This document shows, in pieces, positions 18,477 to 28,633 of a DNA stretch of 64,000 bases. The position numbers and the translations under genes were made by a program. The stretch comes from Phormidium tenue FACHB-1052. GTDB lineage: Bacteria; Cyanobacteriota; Cyanobacteriia; Phormidesmidales; Phormidesmidaceae. The stretch is taken from assembly GCF_014696675.1 (NCBI RefSeq), contig NZ_JACJQN010000005.1, forward strand, positions 186,001 through 250,000, given 5' to 3'. Every line of letters starts with the position of its first letter. Within the stretch, counting starts at the first letter, position 1. A model generated the notes under the pieces. That model saw only the letters and a list, made by a program, of their open reading frames with translations, did not search any database and was not told the origin of the DNA.

Positions 18477-18821
18477 TTAGTCAATGATTTCACCGGTCTT
18501 TTTCAGCATCCGCACCTTACGCCCGTCATCGGTAAAGGTGTAAGCAACTCGGCTCGCCACTTTCTCTTTTTCGGAGTAAAGCATGACGTTAGAGCTGTGG
18601 ATGGGGGCTTCCTGGGTCACGATCTGACCCGACTCGCCTTCTTGCTGAGGCTTAACGTGTTTGGTGCGAATATTTACGCCCTGTACAACCACTTGGCTGG
18701 TTTTGGGAATAACGGTCAGCACCTCGCCGACCTTGCCGCGATCGCGTCCAGCAATCACCTGAACGGTATCACCTTTACGCACATGCACCTTGTGGCGCAC
18801 AGGTTGCTTTGTTGTTGCCAT
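18477..18821 (-). CDS. rplX: 50S ribosomal protein L24
   Basis: A 114-residue assembly-initiator protein of the 50S subunit with the KOW motif ([20 protein letters not shown]) and [17 protein letters not shown]. Its start overlaps the rplN stop by one base (TAATG), so the two are translationally coupled. Confidence 0.97.
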   Translation of the reverse strand: MATTKQPVRHKVHVRKGDTVQVIAGRDRGKVGEVLTVIPKTSQVVVQGVNIRTKHVKPQQEGESGQIVTQEAPIHSSNVMLYSEKEKVASRVAYTFTDDGRKVRMLKKTGEIID

Positions 18822-19186
18822 TAGAGAACCTCCGGTGCCAGCGACACAATCTTGGTAAAGTTTTTGTCGCGCAGCTCACGGGCTACTGGCCCAAACACGC
18901 GAGTGCCTTTGGGGTTGCCGTCTTGGTTAATAATCACGGCAGCGTTGTCATCGAAACGAATACTCATACCGCTGCTGCGGCGCAAGCCTTTCTTAGTGCG
19001 CACCACTACAGCCCGGACGACATCTGACTTTTTCACGGCCATGTTTGGCAGCGCGTCTTTAACCACAGCGATGATTACATCGCCCACCCCGGCATAGCGG
19101 CGGTTACCACCGAGTACGCGAATGCACATGAGCTTTCGGGCACCGCTGTTGTCCGCCACGTTTAAGTACGATTCCTGCTGAATCAC
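18821..19186 (-). CDS. rplN: 50S ribosomal protein L14
   Basis: A 121-residue protein at the subunit interface. It carries [20 protein letters not shown] at the N-terminus and the [20 protein letters not shown] signature. The start codon is GTG, as in several genes of this block. It follows rpsQ by 9 bp. Confidence 0.97.
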   Translation of the reverse strand: MIQQESYLNVADNSGARKLMCIRVLGGNRRYAGVGDVIIAVVKDALPNMAVKKSDVVRAVVVRTKKGLRRSSGMSIRFDDNAAVIINQDGNPKGTRVFGPVARELRDKNFTKIVSLAPEVL

Positions 19187-19195
19187 AATTTCCCC

Positions 19196-19447
19196 CTATG
19201 CGTCTGCCGCACGATTAACAATGTCAGCTACCATCCAACGCTTGGTTCGGCTCAGGGGACGAGTTTCAAGAATTCGTACCTGATCACCTTCCTGGCACGC
19301 ATTCTCTTCGTCATGGGCTTTATAGCGCTTTGTCCGCACCACAATCTTGCCGTACTTAGGATGGGAGGTGCGACTTTCAACAGCAACCACGACGGTTTTA
19401 TCCATCTTGTTGCTAACGACCATTCCCACTCGTTCTTTAACCGCCAT
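19196..19447 (-). CDS. rpsQ: 30S ribosomal protein S17
   Basis: An 83-residue OB-fold protein binding 16S rRNA. The core [20 protein letters not shown] and [20 protein letters not shown] match S17. The frame continues to a GTG at 19456 (three more residues), but the ATG at 19447 with AGGTGA upstream gives the standard MAVKERVG start. It lies 16 bp after rpmC. Confidence 0.96.
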   Translation of the reverse strand: MAVKERVGMVVSNKMDKTVVVAVESRTSHPKYGKIVVRTKRYKAHDEENACQEGDQVRILETRPLSRTKRWMVADIVNRAADA

Positions 19448-19463
19448 CTGATTCACCTATTCC

Positions 19464-19736
19464 CTACGCTGATACCGATTCTGTTGCGGCCGCTGCCACG
19501 GCGGTGTCCTGGGCCTCTGCCTCTGCCTCTAGGGCAATGAGCTGGCGCTCCCGCTGAACCGTCATCAGCTGAGCCAGACGATGACGGAGATGCTTAAACT
19601 GATGCACCTGCTTATCGAGCTGACGAGTAGCTTTCTGAAACCGCAGTTGAAACAGCTCGCGCTTGGTTTCAGCGATCGCATTCAGCAGTTCTTCATCGCT
19701 CAGGCTGCGCGCCTCTTGAATCTTGGTTAATGCCAT
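19464..19736 (-). CDS. rpmC: 50S ribosomal protein L29
   Basis: A 90-residue protein at the nascent chain exit site. The two-helix L29 core is clear ([31 protein letters not shown]). The last 25 residues form an alanine/glutamate-rich extension ([20 protein letters not shown]) beyond the usual ~70-residue length, a feature seen in some cyanobacterial L29s. It starts 4 bp after the rplP stop. Confidence 0.96.
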   Translation of the reverse strand: MALTKIQEARSLSDEELLNAIAETKRELFQLRFQKATRQLDKQVHQFKHLRHRLAQLMTVQRERQLIALEAEAEAQDTAVAAAATESVSA

Positions 19737-19740
19737 TAGC

Positions 19741-20160
19741 CTACGCCTCCTTGCTTTCGCGAGCGATGAACTTAGTCTTAAACGGCAGCTTGAAGGCAGC
19801 TAGCCGCATCGCTTCCCGAGCCGTAGCCTCAGGTACCCCAGCGATCTCAAAAACGATCCGACCGGGTTTTACCACAGCTACCCAAAACTCAGGGTTACCC
19901 TTACCAGAACCCATTCGAGTTTCTGCGGGACGCATGGTCACAGGCTTGTCAGGAAAGACGCGAATCCAGATCTTGCCGCCTCGCCGTACATAGCGGGTCA
20001 TGGCTCGACGGGCTGCCTCAATCTGACGAGCAGTTAGCCAGCAGGGCTCGGTTGCCTGAAGGGCAAAATCACCAAAGTTGATATCGCTGCCCCGCTGAGC
20101 CATGCCGCGCATGCGCCCACGGTGCTGCTTGCGAAATTTAGTTCGTTTTGGACTTAGCAT
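19741..20160 (-). CDS. rplP: 50S ribosomal protein L16
   Basis: A 139-residue protein near the peptidyl transferase centre and A-site tRNA. The N-terminus [20 protein letters not shown] and the signatures [20 protein letters not shown] and [16 protein letters not shown] are complete. It lies 55 bp downstream of rpsC. Confidence 0.97.
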   Translation of the reverse strand: MLSPKRTKFRKQHRGRMRGMAQRGSDINFGDFALQATEPCWLTARQIEAARRAMTRYVRRGGKIWIRVFPDKPVTMRPAETRMGSGKGNPEFWVAVVKPGRIVFEIAGVPEATAREAMRLAAFKLPFKTKFIARESKEA

Positions 20161-20215
20161 GGATCGGCACTCTTGAAGTCACAGGTAAATTCAATCAAAG
20201 AAACGCGAGGTCAGC

Positions 20216-20950
20216 CTAATCTTCGTTAGAGCGATCTTCAAACTGCTGACGACGACGGGGTTGACGACGGCGGGGTTGAGCATTGGGAGCAGCAGCCGGA
20301 GCTTCCTCTTGGCCAGGAATAATCTCGCCCTTAAAGATCCAAACCTTGACACCCAAAATGCCATAGGTGGTTTGAGCAGTGGTGTAGGCGTAGTCAACAT
20401 CGGCCCGTAGAGTGTGGAGAGGTACCCGACCTTCCCGTGTCCACTCAGTACGAGCGATTTCTGCACCGTTCAAACGGCCGCTCACCTGAATTTTGATGCC
20501 CTCTACCCCAGCGCGCTGGGCACGCTGAATAGCCTGGCGCACCACCCGGCGAAAAGAAACGCGGCGCTCTAGTTGCTGAATAATGTATTCAGCAACTAGG
20601 GCAGCGTCAGCATCCACGCGGTTCACTTCAACCACGTTGACGCGGATTTGACGATTGGAATCCTTGAGGAGCTTCTGAACACCCATTCTCAGGGACTCAA
20701 TACCCGCCCCACCACGACCGACAACAACGCCAGGGCGAGCTGTTCGCAACTCAAGATCAATTTGGTCAGCCTTACGCTCAATGCGAATATCGGCAATGCC
20801 GGCATTGTTCAAAGTTTTTTGAACGTACTCGCGAATGCGATAGTCTTCCTGAAGCAAGTCAGGATAGCGAGTGCCCTCTGCAAACCAGCGAGAGCGGTGC
20901 TCTTGAACTATGCCAAGGCGAAACCCGGTTGGATGAATCTTGTGTCCCAC
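20216..20950 (-). CDS. rpsC: 30S ribosomal protein S3
   Basis: A 244-residue protein at the mRNA entry site. It has [20 protein letters not shown], the KH domain with [15 protein letters not shown], and the C-terminal signature [20 protein letters not shown]. The last 30 residues are an arginine/proline/glutamine-rich tail ([18 protein letters not shown]) longer than in many bacteria. The start codon is GTG. Confidence 0.97.
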   Translation of the reverse strand: MGHKIHPTGFRLGIVQEHRSRWFAEGTRYPDLLQEDYRIREYVQKTLNNAGIADIRIERKADQIDLELRTARPGVVVGRGGAGIESLRMGVQKLLKDSNRQIRVNVVEVNRVDADAALVAEYIIQQLERRVSFRRVVRQAIQRAQRAGVEGIKIQVSGRLNGAEIARTEWTREGRVPLHTLRADVDYAYTTAQTTYGILGVKVWIFKGEIIPGQEEAPAAAPNAQPRRRQPRRRQQFEDRSNED

Positions 20951-21015
20951 GAACTAACCCTCTGGAAATTGGTTTTTGAACAACTAGTGTTTGGACAATG
21001 GAATCAATAAGAAAG

Positions 21016-21372
21016 CTATTCAGCAGCCGGAGCCACAGCAATAGTAATGTGGCAGGTCGGCTTGCGAATTTGGTAAGCCCGCCCCTGAGCCCGAGGGCGG
21101 AATCGCTTCAGAGCTGGCCCCGCATCAGCAAATGCCTCGCTTACCACCAAACCCGCTGGGTCAAGACCGTTGTTGTGTTCAGCGTTGGCCACGGCAGAAC
21201 GCAACACCTTAATAATGGGTTCGCACGCTTTGTAAGGCATGAACTCTAGGATGATCAACGCATCCCGGTAGCTCTTACCACGAATTTGGTCAAGCACCCG
21301 ACGCACCTTGCGGGGCGACATGCGTACATAGCGGGCTACCGCCTTAACCTGCTCTGAGGTATCCACAGCCAT
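21016..21372 (-). CDS. rplV: 50S ribosomal protein L22
   Basis: A 118-residue protein lining the exit tunnel. Conserved blocks [20 protein letters not shown] and the C-terminal signature [20 protein letters not shown] are present. It lies 24 bp after rpsS and 65 bp before rpsC. Confidence 0.97.
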   Translation of the reverse strand: MAVDTSEQVKAVARYVRMSPRKVRRVLDQIRGKSYRDALIILEFMPYKACEPIIKVLRSAVANAEHNNGLDPAGLVVSEAFADAGPALKRFRPRAQGRAYQIRKPTCHITIAVAPAAE

Positions 21373-21396
21373 TTCTCCAGTTCCTCTACCTAATAC

Positions 21397-21675
21397 CTAA
21401 CGACGAGCTTTTTTATCGGTCTTAGCGTGGCCACGAAAGGTTCGCGTGGGGGCAAATTCACCCAGCTTATGGCCCACCATCTGCTCAGTAACGTAGACGG
21501 GCACATGCTGACGACCGTTGTGCACTGCAATCGTGTGGCCAATCATCTGAGGCAAAATCGTCGATGCCCGTGACCAGGTTTTAATCACCTGCTTGTCACC
21601 CTTGGTGTTCAAGGCTTCGATTTTAGAGAGAAGGTGGTCGGCCACAAACGGCCCTTTTTTTAATGAGCGAGACAT
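21397..21675 (-). CDS. rpsS: 30S ribosomal protein S19
   Basis: A 92-residue protein of the 30S head. The N-terminus [20 protein letters not shown] and signature [20 protein letters not shown] are complete. It follows rplB by 48 bp. Confidence 0.97.
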   Translation of the reverse strand: MSRSLKKGPFVADHLLSKIEALNTKGDKQVIKTWSRASTILPQMIGHTIAVHNGRQHVPVYVTEQMVGHKLGEFAPTRTFRGHAKTDKKARR

Positions 21676-21723
21676 GATGCTTCAGCCCTAACAACAATCA
21701 AGAAACAGTCGACAAATTGCTAA

Positions 21724-22587
21724 CTAGGCGTTACGACCGCCACGACCCCGCTTCGATACGCGACGACGACGACGTACCACGTACTTGTCACTATCTTTGT
21801 TCTTCTTGCGAGTCTTGTAACCCAAAGCCGGCTTACCCCAGGGGGTTACAGGGCCAGAGCGGCCAATGGGAGCGCGTCCCTCACCACCACCATGGGGGTG
21901 ATCAACCGGGTTCATCACGCTACCGCGCACTTCGGGACGACGACCCAACCAGCGTTTGCGACCAGCTTTACCAAGACTGACGTTACGAATATCAGCATTG
22001 CCGACTTGGCCAATGGTGGCATAGCACTCGCGACGCACCATACGAACTTCCGTGGAAGGAAGCTTCAGGGTGACGTAGTCACCCTCCTTAGCCACAACTT
22101 GGGCACCGGTACCGGCAGAGCGCACCATTTGCCCGCCCTTGCCAACCTGCATCTCAACGTTATGCACCGTTGTGCCAAGCGGAATCTTGTACAGCGGTAG
22201 AGCGTTGCCAACTTCAAGAGGCGCATCGGGGCCAGCAACTACCGTTGAACCTACCGTTAACCCTGCGGGGCAAAGAATATACCGCTTTTCCCCGTCTTCG
22301 TAATGAAGTAGGGAAATACGCGCATTGCGGTTGGGGTCATATTCGATGGATGCGACCTTGGCGGGGATGCCGAGTTTGTTGCGGTGAAAGTCAATCACGC
22401 GATACAAACGCTTGTGGCCGCCGCCCCGGTGGCGACAGGTGATTACCCCCCGGTTGTTGCGTCCCTTGGGACGGTGGGTGGAGCGAGTTAAAGACTTTTC
22501 AGGCTCGCTGCGGGTAATCTCGGCAAACTCGGAAACGGTTCGCTCACGAGTACCAGGGGTATAAGGTCGATAGGAACGGATGCCCAT
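21724..22587 (-). CDS. rplB: 50S ribosomal protein L2
   Basis: A 287-residue primary 23S rRNA-binding protein needed for subunit association and peptidyl transfer. The N-terminal [20 protein letters not shown] and the signature [20 protein letters not shown], including the functionally important histidine, are intact. It follows rplW by 53 bp. Confidence 0.97.
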   Translation of the reverse strand: MGIRSYRPYTPGTRERTVSEFAEITRSEPEKSLTRSTHRPKGRNNRGVITCRHRGGGHKRLYRVIDFHRNKLGIPAKVASIEYDPNRNARISLLHYEDGEKRYILCPAGLTVGSTVVAGPDAPLEVGNALPLYKIPLGTTVHNVEMQVGKGGQMVRSAGTGAQVVAKEGDYVTLKLPSTEVRMVRRECYATIGQVGNADIRNVSLGKAGRKRWLGRRPEVRGSVMNPVDHPHGGGEGRAPIGRSGPVTPWGKPALGYKTRKKNKDSDKYVVRRRRRVSKRGRGGRNA

Positions 22588-22640
22588 GGGAGTACTTGCT
22601 GGCTACACGGCTAAAGGTTGGAACAGTGAAATCCTGAATT

Positions 22641-22946
22641 TTAGAGATCAGGGAAGAGGGGAATGGAGCTTCCGGGAGCCAGAGTGACCACCGAGCGCTT
22701 GTAGTGGGGGCGATGCCCAGCAAAACGCCCCATCCGGCGCTTTTTCTTGGGAGGGTTGTAGGTGTTGACCGATACAACCCTGACTTCGAATAATTCTTCG
22801 ATCGCGGCTTTGATCTGCAGCTTGTTAGCGCGAGGGTCAACTTCGAAGACGTATTGATTGTTCTCTAGCAGAAGGGTAGCCTTCTCGGTGATTAGGGGCC
22901 GACGGATGAGATCAGCCAAAGATGGAGTATTGGCGGCATTAATCAC
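22641..22946 (-). CDS. rplW: 50S ribosomal protein L23
   Basis: A 101-residue protein at the tunnel exit, docking site for trigger factor and SRP. It has [20 protein letters not shown] and the family signature [20 protein letters not shown]. The GTG start overlaps the rplD stop by 8 bases, so translation is coupled. Confidence 0.96.
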   Translation of the reverse strand: MINAANTPSLADLIRRPLITEKATLLLENNQYVFEVDPRANKLQIKAAIEELFEVRVVSVNTYNPPKKKRRMGRFAGHRPHYKRSVVTLAPGSSIPLFPDL

Positions 22947-23571
22947 TGTAAACCTCCTGAATAGCCTCTAGGGCAGGGGATGTAATCACAAGATGGTCGG
23001 CGTTTAACAGATCGTGAATGTTGAGATTGACCGCAGTAATGAGCTTGACATTCTCAAGGTTACGAGCTGAGAGGTAGACCAGTTCTTGCCGCTCGGCAAT
23101 GACTAACAGGATTTTGGCGTTGGGATCAATGCCCCAGCGAGCGATCGCATCGAGCAGTTCGCGGGTCTTGGGCCGAGAAAACTTATCCTCAAACCCTTCA
23201 ACTACAACCAAATCATCGATCCGACCCTGGAGAGCGGTGCGTAGGGCCAGACGCCGCTCTTTGCGGTTCATCTTGACGCTGTAGTCACGAGGCTTGGGGC
23301 CGAAGATAACACCGCCGCCGCGCCAGAGAGGAGAACGGTTAGAACCAGCTCTGGCCCGACCGGTACCTTTTTGACGCCAGGGCTTGCGGCCACCACCTCT
23401 GACTTCAGCACGGGTTTTAGTAGAAACCGTGCCTTGACGGGCGTTGTTCATCTGACGCACTAGAGCGCGGTGAACAATGTGAGAGGCAGACTCTTCTTTG
23501 GCAACCTGAAGATCTAAGGATGCCGTACCCGCCTCTTGGCCCTCCCAGTTTTTTACGACGCACTCAACCAT
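22939..23571 (-). CDS. rplD: 50S ribosomal protein L4
   Basis: A 210-residue protein lining the exit tunnel; in E. coli it also represses its own operon. The tunnel loop [19 protein letters not shown] and [20 protein letters not shown] are clear. It overlaps rplW by 8 bases and lies 77 bp downstream of rplC. Confidence 0.97.
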   Translation of the reverse strand: MVECVVKNWEGQEAGTASLDLQVAKEESASHIVHRALVRQMNNARQGTVSTKTRAEVRGGGRKPWRQKGTGRARAGSNRSPLWRGGGVIFGPKPRDYSVKMNRKERRLALRTALQGRIDDLVVVEGFEDKFSRPKTRELLDAIARWGIDPNAKILLVIAERQELVYLSARNLENVKLITAVNLNIHDLLNADHLVITSPALEAIQEVYSD

Positions 23572-23648
23572 TGTCTGAACCTATCTCTTAAAAAGCTTTG
23601 GATGCCCGAAAGTCGAAGACTTAAACCGCTTGCTGCAACCCTGAAGAA

Positions 23649-24284
23649 CTAGGCCTCAACCCATTGGGCTGGAGCAATACTCAGCAACCCACCGGGTTTA
23701 CCAGGAATCGCACCTTTAATCAACAGGAGGTTGCGGTCGCTGTCTACCCGCACTACTTCTAGCTTGCGAATAGTCACTCGGACATTGCCCATCTGACCGG
23801 CCATTCGCTTACCGGGATAAACACGACCTGGGGTCGTACCTGCACCAGTAGAACCGGGCAGCCGGTGGTTCTTAGAACCGTGGGCCATAGGGCCACGACG
23901 GAAGTTGTGACGCTTTTGATAGCCTGCAAAGCCACGGCCCATGCTCTTGCCAGTGACATCCACTAGCTGGCCTTGGCTAAACGTTTCAGCGGTTACGGTC
24001 TGCCCCAACTCAAAACCATCGGCAGCATCGACTCGATATTCTTTTAAGTGACGCAAAGGAGCACTGCCTGAGCGAGCTAGATGACCCAGCTCAGGTTTGT
24101 TGAGCTTCTTTTCGGTCACTTCATCAAAACCTAGCTGGATAGCCGCATAGCCATCGGTATCTGAGGTTTTAATCTGAGTAACAACACAAGGACCGGCCTG
24201 CACCACCGTTACGGGGATAGCATTGCCTGCCTCATCGAATACTTGGGTCATGCCCAGCTTTTTGCCGAGAATACCGACTGCCAC
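23649..24284 (-). CDS. rplC: 50S ribosomal protein L3
   Basis: A 211-residue protein near the peptidyl transferase centre and first gene of the minus-strand block. It has [20 protein letters not shown] and the central [20 protein letters not shown] signature. The start is GTG with GGGAG upstream. In cyanobacteria rpsJ (S10) is in the str operon, so rplC leads this cluster. A stem-loop lies 30-70 bases upstream in the leader, and ndhN is divergent. Confidence 0.97.
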   Translation of the reverse strand: MAVGILGKKLGMTQVFDEAGNAIPVTVVQAGPCVVTQIKTSDTDGYAAIQLGFDEVTEKKLNKPELGHLARSGSAPLRHLKEYRVDAADGFELGQTVTAETFSQGQLVDVTGKSMGRGFAGYQKRHNFRRGPMAHGSKNHRLPGSTGAGTTPGRVYPGKRMAGQMGNVRVTIRKLEVVRVDSDRNLLLIKGAIPGKPGGLLSIAPAQWVEA

Positions 24285-24315
24285 AGTCCTGTCTCCCTAC
24301 TTAACACACTACGAA

Positions 24316-24351
24316 ATGCGCAGGACTCTCGAAAAAGAGAGCTTTGCGCAT
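24316..24351 (-). promoter_or_regulatory. stem-loop in the leader of the rplC operon
   Basis: Complementary arms ATGCGCA (24316-24322) and TGCGCAT (24345-24351), plus inner CTCTC (24326-24330) and GAGAG (24337-24341), can fold into a long interrupted stem with a six-base loop. On the minus strand it lies 32 to 67 bases before the rplC start, that is, in the probable 5' leader of the ribosomal operon. It could be a ribosomal protein autoregulatory site. I do not recognise it as a described leader family. Confidence 0.45.
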
Positions 24352-24691
24352 CAACGACATCAACTTTTGAACACCCCGGACTGAAAAGCTCACCGGGAGT
24401 AAGCGTTGCCGGCCTAAACCGGTCACTATTCAAAAGAAAGCTGACTGACTCTGATCACAGCTGGCTTTAGATCCAGAACCTCAAACACCTTGGTGCTAGG
24501 GCATCAGAACAGTCAAATGCCAGGACTTGGGTAACCCGCTGGACTACTCAGTATCCTTTTTTGTCGGCGATTTACCATAGTACAGTCCTTTTTGACGGAT
24601 GTCTATGCCCATTTCCAGAAAAGTTGAGAGTTTGCTGCTGTCACGCCTGCGCGCAGATGGTCAGACAAGGCAAACGCTTTAGCTAGCTGGG

Positions 24692-24719
24692 TTTACTCTC
24701 CGCTTGAACACAGTACAAT
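24692..24719 (+). promoter_or_regulatory. probable sigma70-type promoter of ndhN
   Basis: TTTACT (24692-24697) and TACAAT (24714-24719) are separated by 16 bases, about 37 bases before the ndhN ATG. The -10 box is a 5/6 match to TATAAT and the -35 is weaker. Confidence 0.4.
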
Positions 24720-24755
24720 GGCATCTGACAAATAGCTAATGGCCGAGGATTAAAT

Positions 24756-25223
24756 ATGGCGCTGCTGACAACGGGTAAGCCCTTTATTAAGGATCTGGAG
24801 AGCAATGGTGCGATCGCCGTACGCATGCCCTTAGAGGGAGGGTTTGAAGGTCGCTACGAGCGTCGGTTGAAGGCCACCGGCTACGAAACAATGAACCTTA
24901 CTGCCCGCGGCCTGGGAGATGTGTCGTCTTATCTCACTGCCATCCACGGCGTGCGCCCGCCCCACTTAGGTAAAAAAACCGTGGGCAGCGGTGCGGCGGT
25001 AGGCTACACCCATTTTGTTCCCCCGATGCTCACCTATCGTCTAGACACTATGTCGGCTAAGGCTAAGGGTATGGTGCTGTGGCTAATCGAGGGGCACATC
25101 TTATCGCGCCAGGAGCTGGCCTATTTAGTTAGCCTGCCGACCCTTGAGCCCCGGGTAAAGGTGGTGGTGGAAATGGGGGGCGATCGCGCCTTTAGCTGGA
25201 AGCCTTTGGCCAACCTAATTTAG
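24756..25223 (+). CDS. ndhN: NAD(P)H-quinone oxidoreductase subunit N
   Basis: A 155-residue subunit specific to the cyanobacterial/chloroplast NDH-1 complex, which takes part in cyclic electron flow, respiration and CO2 uptake at the thylakoid membrane. The sequence ALLTTGKPFIKDLESNGAIA at the N-terminus and the LEGGFEGRYERRLKATGYET block match NdhN. It is a peripheral hydrophilic subunit without membrane spans. GAGGA lies upstream of the ATG. It is divergent from rplC and lies 63 bp before ldpA. Confidence 0.95.
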   Translation: MALLTTGKPFIKDLESNGAIAVRMPLEGGFEGRYERRLKATGYETMNLTARGLGDVSSYLTAIHGVRPPHLGKKTVGSGAAVGYTHFVPPMLTYRLDTMSAKAKGMVLWLIEGHILSRQELAYLVSLPTLEPRVKVVVEMGGDRAFSWKPLANLI

Positions 25224-25286
25224 ACCCTGAGTCAGTCTGAAAGGCTAGCTGGCAAAAAGCAGGGTTTATCCCGCCGGAAGTTCCGC

Positions 25287-26615
25287 ATGAATATTGAAAT
25301 CGCCCCTGGGGCTGCATCCGGCAGCCGACATCGGGAAAGCTCGCTGCCGTTCCCCCACCAATCGCTACAGAGGGGGCAATGGGTGAAGCTAATTTGCGGT
25401 GCCAGCTACCAGGACATGCCAGCGGTGCGGCGATTGGTGATGCTCTATGCCCTAGCGGGAGTAGATTGCATCGACGTAGCCGCCGATGGAGCTGTGGTAG
25501 CCGCTGCCCGACAGGGGCTAGCGGATGCTGTGCGCTTGGCAAAGTATTTGGACAAAGGCGAAGCGTCTTCGGAGAATTACAACCACCTAATTCCCGGATT
25601 ACCTTGGCTTATGGTGAGCCTCAATGACAGCGAAGACCCTCACTTTCGTAAGGCGCACTTTGATGCGGCGCACTGTCCACCGGAGTGCGATCGCCCCTGT
25701 GAACCCATCTGTCCCACTGCCGCCATTCAGTTTCAAGCCCCAACTCAGGGGGGAGTGGCGGCGAACCTCTGCTACGGCTGCGGTCGCTGCATCACCGTTT
25801 GCCCAATTGGCAATATTGAGGCCCAATCTTATCTAGCCAGCCCAGAAACCTTCTCTAATGAGCAACTGGCCCAAATTGACGCCGTAGAAATTCACACCCA
25901 AACTGGGCATCAAGCTCAGTTTGCGCAGCTCTGGCAGCGGCTACAAGCTTGGGAACCTCACCTCAAGCTAATCTCCATTAGCTGCCCAGACCACGACCAG
26001 GTGGTGCCATATCTATGGCATCTCTATCACCTGATGGCACCGTTAGAGGTGCCCCTGATCTGGCAAACGGATGGTCGACCCATGAGCGGTGATCTAGGCA
26101 AAGGCACAACCCACGCCTCCATTCGTTTAGCCCAAAAGATTCTCGACGCGGGGCTACCGGGCCATGTGCAACCCGCTGGCGGTACCAATGGCTACACTGT
26201 AGATAAGTTGCTCAATCTCGGTTTGGTCAATACAGCATTTCCACATCAGCCTGATATCTCTCAACCCAATGCGCGGCCTTTTCGCCAGCAGGCTGGGATG
26301 GCTAGCCATGAAACCGCTTTAGTGCCCAAAACCATTGCGGGCATTGCCTACGGTAGCTACGGGCGATCGCAGGTGCTACCGCTGCTCGACGCCATTGACC
26401 AAGAACTTCAACCCTGGCTGGGGAATGACTCCCTTGACCAGCTCGCCGTGGATCAAAGCACTTCAGGCTCCAGCAGTGACCGCCTCACCAAGACAATCGT
26501 AGCCCCTTGGCAGCGGTTAGACAGTAGTGCCTTGGGCCAAGGGTTAACCCTGGCTCGGCAGTTGGTAGGCCCGCTCAAATCCCATAGACACTTTTTACCA
26601 ACACGTTATGGTTAG
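25287..26615 (+). CDS. ldpA: light-dependent period protein LdpA, Fe-S
   Basis: A 442-residue iron-sulfur protein. Two cysteine clusters are visible: C130/C134/C138/C142 and C162/C165/C168/C172, the latter a classic 4Fe-4S ferredoxin motif (CYGCGRCITVCP). LdpA in Synechococcus elongatus senses redox state and adjusts the circadian period to light. The C-terminal part (TIM-barrel-like, GHVQPAGGTNGYTVDKL) is conserved in the family. It follows ndhN and overlaps the R3H ATPase gene by 8 bases, so the three are a likely operon. Whether this organism has a full kai clock is not visible here. Confidence 0.92.
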   Translation: MNIEIAPGAASGSRHRESSLPFPHQSLQRGQWVKLICGASYQDMPAVRRLVMLYALAGVDCIDVAADGAVVAAARQGLADAVRLAKYLDKGEASSENYNHLIPGLPWLMVSLNDSEDPHFRKAHFDAAHCPPECDRPCEPICPTAAIQFQAPTQGGVAANLCYGCGRCITVCPIGNIEAQSYLASPETFSNEQLAQIDAVEIHTQTGHQAQFAQLWQRLQAWEPHLKLISISCPDHDQVVPYLWHLYHLMAPLEVPLIWQTDGRPMSGDLGKGTTHASIRLAQKILDAGLPGHVQPAGGTNGYTVDKLLNLGLVNTAFPHQPDISQPNARPFRQQAGMASHETALVPKTIAGIAYGSYGRSQVLPLLDAIDQELQPWLGNDSLDQLAVDQSTSGSSSDRLTKTIVAPWQRLDSSALGQGLTLARQLVGPLKSHRHFLPTRYG

Positions 26616-28482
26616 CTATAGCGACGACCGCTCGATGAGTGACGGATCGAGCAGCAGCGCCCCTGTCGACAACGTTCCTGCCACCAATAACCTCGCCGTG
26701 GACTTTTTACCCACTGAAACTGAAGGGATGGCCCCACACCAGTCTGCCCCTGCCCAAGACCAGCCCATTGATGACCTCGAGCAAATTCTCAGCATTCTGC
26801 CCCCATCTATTCGCGCTCAGCTTCTGCACCACCCCCAGCGCCAGAACCTAATTGAAGTTGTCTTAGACCTAGGTCGCCTGCCCGAAGCAAGATTTTTTGG
26901 CAGCGTCGAGTATCTGTCTGAAGAGCCCGTTACCCACGCCGATCTAGACCACTGCATCAAGCGAGTCGGAATTTTTGGCGGCGATAACCGAGCCGGCATC
27001 GAGAAAACCCTGCACCGCATCAGTGCCATTCGCAACCGGTCTGGGGAAGTGATTGGCCTCACCTGCCGCGTGGGGCGAGCCATTTTTGGCACCATCGGCA
27101 TGATTCGAGACTTGGTTGAAACAGGCCGATCCATTCTGATGCTAGGACGACCCGGCGTAGGGAAAACTACAGCCCTGCGCGAAATCGCCCGGGTGCTGGC
27201 CGACGACCTGCAAAAACGGGTGGTGATCATCGACACCTCCAATGAAATTGCGGGCGATGGCGACATTCCCCATCCTGCCATCGGTAGGGCCCGGCGCATG
27301 CAGGTAGCCCGCCCCGAAGAACAACACCGGGTAATGATCGAGGCGGTGGAAAACCACATGCCCGAAGTGATTGTCATCGATGAGATTGGCACCGAGCTGG
27401 AGGCCTTAGCGGCCCGCACCATCGCTGAGCGCGGGGTGCAGCTAGTGGGTACCGCCCACGGCAACCAGCTCGAAAATCTGATTAAAAACCCCACCCTTTC
27501 AGATCTGATTGGCGGCATCCAATCAGTCACGCTTGGGGATGAAGAAGCTCGCCGTCGAGGCAGCCAAAAAAGCGTGCTAGAGCGTAAGGCTCCTCCGACC
27601 TTTGACATCGCTGTGGAGATGCTAGAGCGGCAGCGCTGGGCTATCCATGAGGATGTGACGGTCACTATTGATAACCTACTGCGGGGGCGACAGCCAGGGC
27701 TACAGATTCGCACTGTAGACGAGAACCAGAAGGTGATCATTACCCACGAGCTGCCGGGTTCAGGGCGAGAGGTCGCTAAGCCATCGCGATCGGGCATGGG
27801 CTGGCGCGCGGCGGGGCAAATGGTGCCTCCGACCAATGCCGCGATCGCCCAGCGCCCGATAGGCAATGGCAACAACGTTCGGCCTCTAGGTCAGGTCTAC
27901 AGCCAAAAGCCGACCACTGATCCCATGTTTGCCCACTTGCTAGAGACGACTCCCGATGACGACATCATCGGCCCTAATGGGGAAGATGCCATGCGCCTCT
28001 ATCCCTACGGCCTCAGCCGTTACCAAATTGAGCGGGTGATTCAAACCCTGCATATGCCGGTAGTGATCACTAAAGATTTGGACAGCGCCGATGCGGTGAT
28101 AGCGCTGCGATCGCACGCCAAAGCCCAAGCCAAGCTCAAGCACATGGCTCAGGGGCGGCAGATTCCTGTCCACTTGGTCAAGTCCAACAGCATTCCCCAA
28201 ATTACCCGCGCCCTCCAGCGCCTGCTGGACATGGATGACAATCCAGCCGCCATTGACCTAGAACTGTTCAGTCACAGCGGCGGTGACGATGAGCTAGAAG
28301 CCTTAGAAGAAGCTCGTCTAGCAGTTGAGCAGATTGTGATTCCCAAAGGCCAGCCGGTGGAACTGCTGCCCCGCTCAGCCCACATCCGCAAGATGCAGCA
28401 TGAGCTAGCCGAACATTACCGGCTCAAATCCCTTAGCTGTGGCGAAGAACCTAACCGACGGCTGCGCATTTATCCGGCCTGA
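26608..28482 (+). CDS. Ycf45-like AAA ATPase with R3H domain
   Basis: A 624-residue P-loop ATPase similar to plastid Ycf45 and to bacterial SpoIIIAA-type proteins. The Walker A motif GRPGVGKTT is at 180-188, Walker B EVIVIDEIG near 254, and KRVVIIDTSNEIAGDGD between them. The C-terminal portion (about 590-624; HIRKMQHELAEHYRLKSLS) looks like an R3H single-strand nucleic acid binding domain. The first 50 residues are low complexity. Likely binds RNA or ssDNA, but no function is proven. Its start overlaps ldpA by 8 bases. Confidence 0.85.
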   Translation: MVSYSDDRSMSDGSSSSAPVDNVPATNNLAVDFLPTETEGMAPHQSAPAQDQPIDDLEQILSILPPSIRAQLLHHPQRQNLIEVVLDLGRLPEARFFGSVEYLSEEPVTHADLDHCIKRVGIFGGDNRAGIEKTLHRISAIRNRSGEVIGLTCRVGRAIFGTIGMIRDLVETGRSILMLGRPGVGKTTALREIARVLADDLQKRVVIIDTSNEIAGDGDIPHPAIGRARRMQVARPEEQHRVMIEAVENHMPEVIVIDEIGTELEALAARTIAERGVQLVGTAHGNQLENLIKNPTLSDLIGGIQSVTLGDEEARRRGSQKSVLERKAPPTFDIAVEMLERQRWAIHEDVTVTIDNLLRGRQPGLQIRTVDENQKVIITHELPGSGREVAKPSRSGMGWRAAGQMVPPTNAAIAQRPIGNGNNVRPLGQVYSQKPTTDPMFAHLLETTPDDDIIGPNGEDAMRLYPYGLSRYQIERVIQTLHMPVVITKDLDSADAVIALRSHAKAQAKLKHMAQGRQIPVHLVKSNSIPQITRALQRLLDMDDNPAAIDLELFSHSGGDDELEALEEARLAVEQIVIPKGQPVELLPRSAHIRKMQHELAEHYRLKSLSCGEEPNRRLRIYPA

Positions 28483-28633
28483 GGCAGAGCACCCATCAAC
28501 AACCCGAGAATACTATGACCACGGTGCGCTATAGAATAAAAGCACCGGAATGACGCCAGCGCAGCTTTAGCACGGAATCTAGTGCCTTTTTCCCCTGGCC
28601 TGTTGTTTGACTTGACCTCCTTCAAAGAATCCT

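Larger units (their letters stand above)
24285..24755. other. divergent intergenic region between rplC and ndhN
   Basis: This 471-bp stretch has no gene. It should contain the main promoter of the ribosomal block (minus strand) and that of ndhN (plus strand). Beyond the rplC leader stem-loop and the ndhN promoter listed separately, I see no clear repeats. A TACAGT at 24580-24585 is present but I cannot assign it to a promoter confidently. Confidence 0.5.

Noticed and set aside
26817-27875. 352-codon minus-strand frame
   Set aside because: It is the antisense shadow of the R3H ATPase gene, rich in Arg and Ser from GC-rich reverse reading, with no family match.
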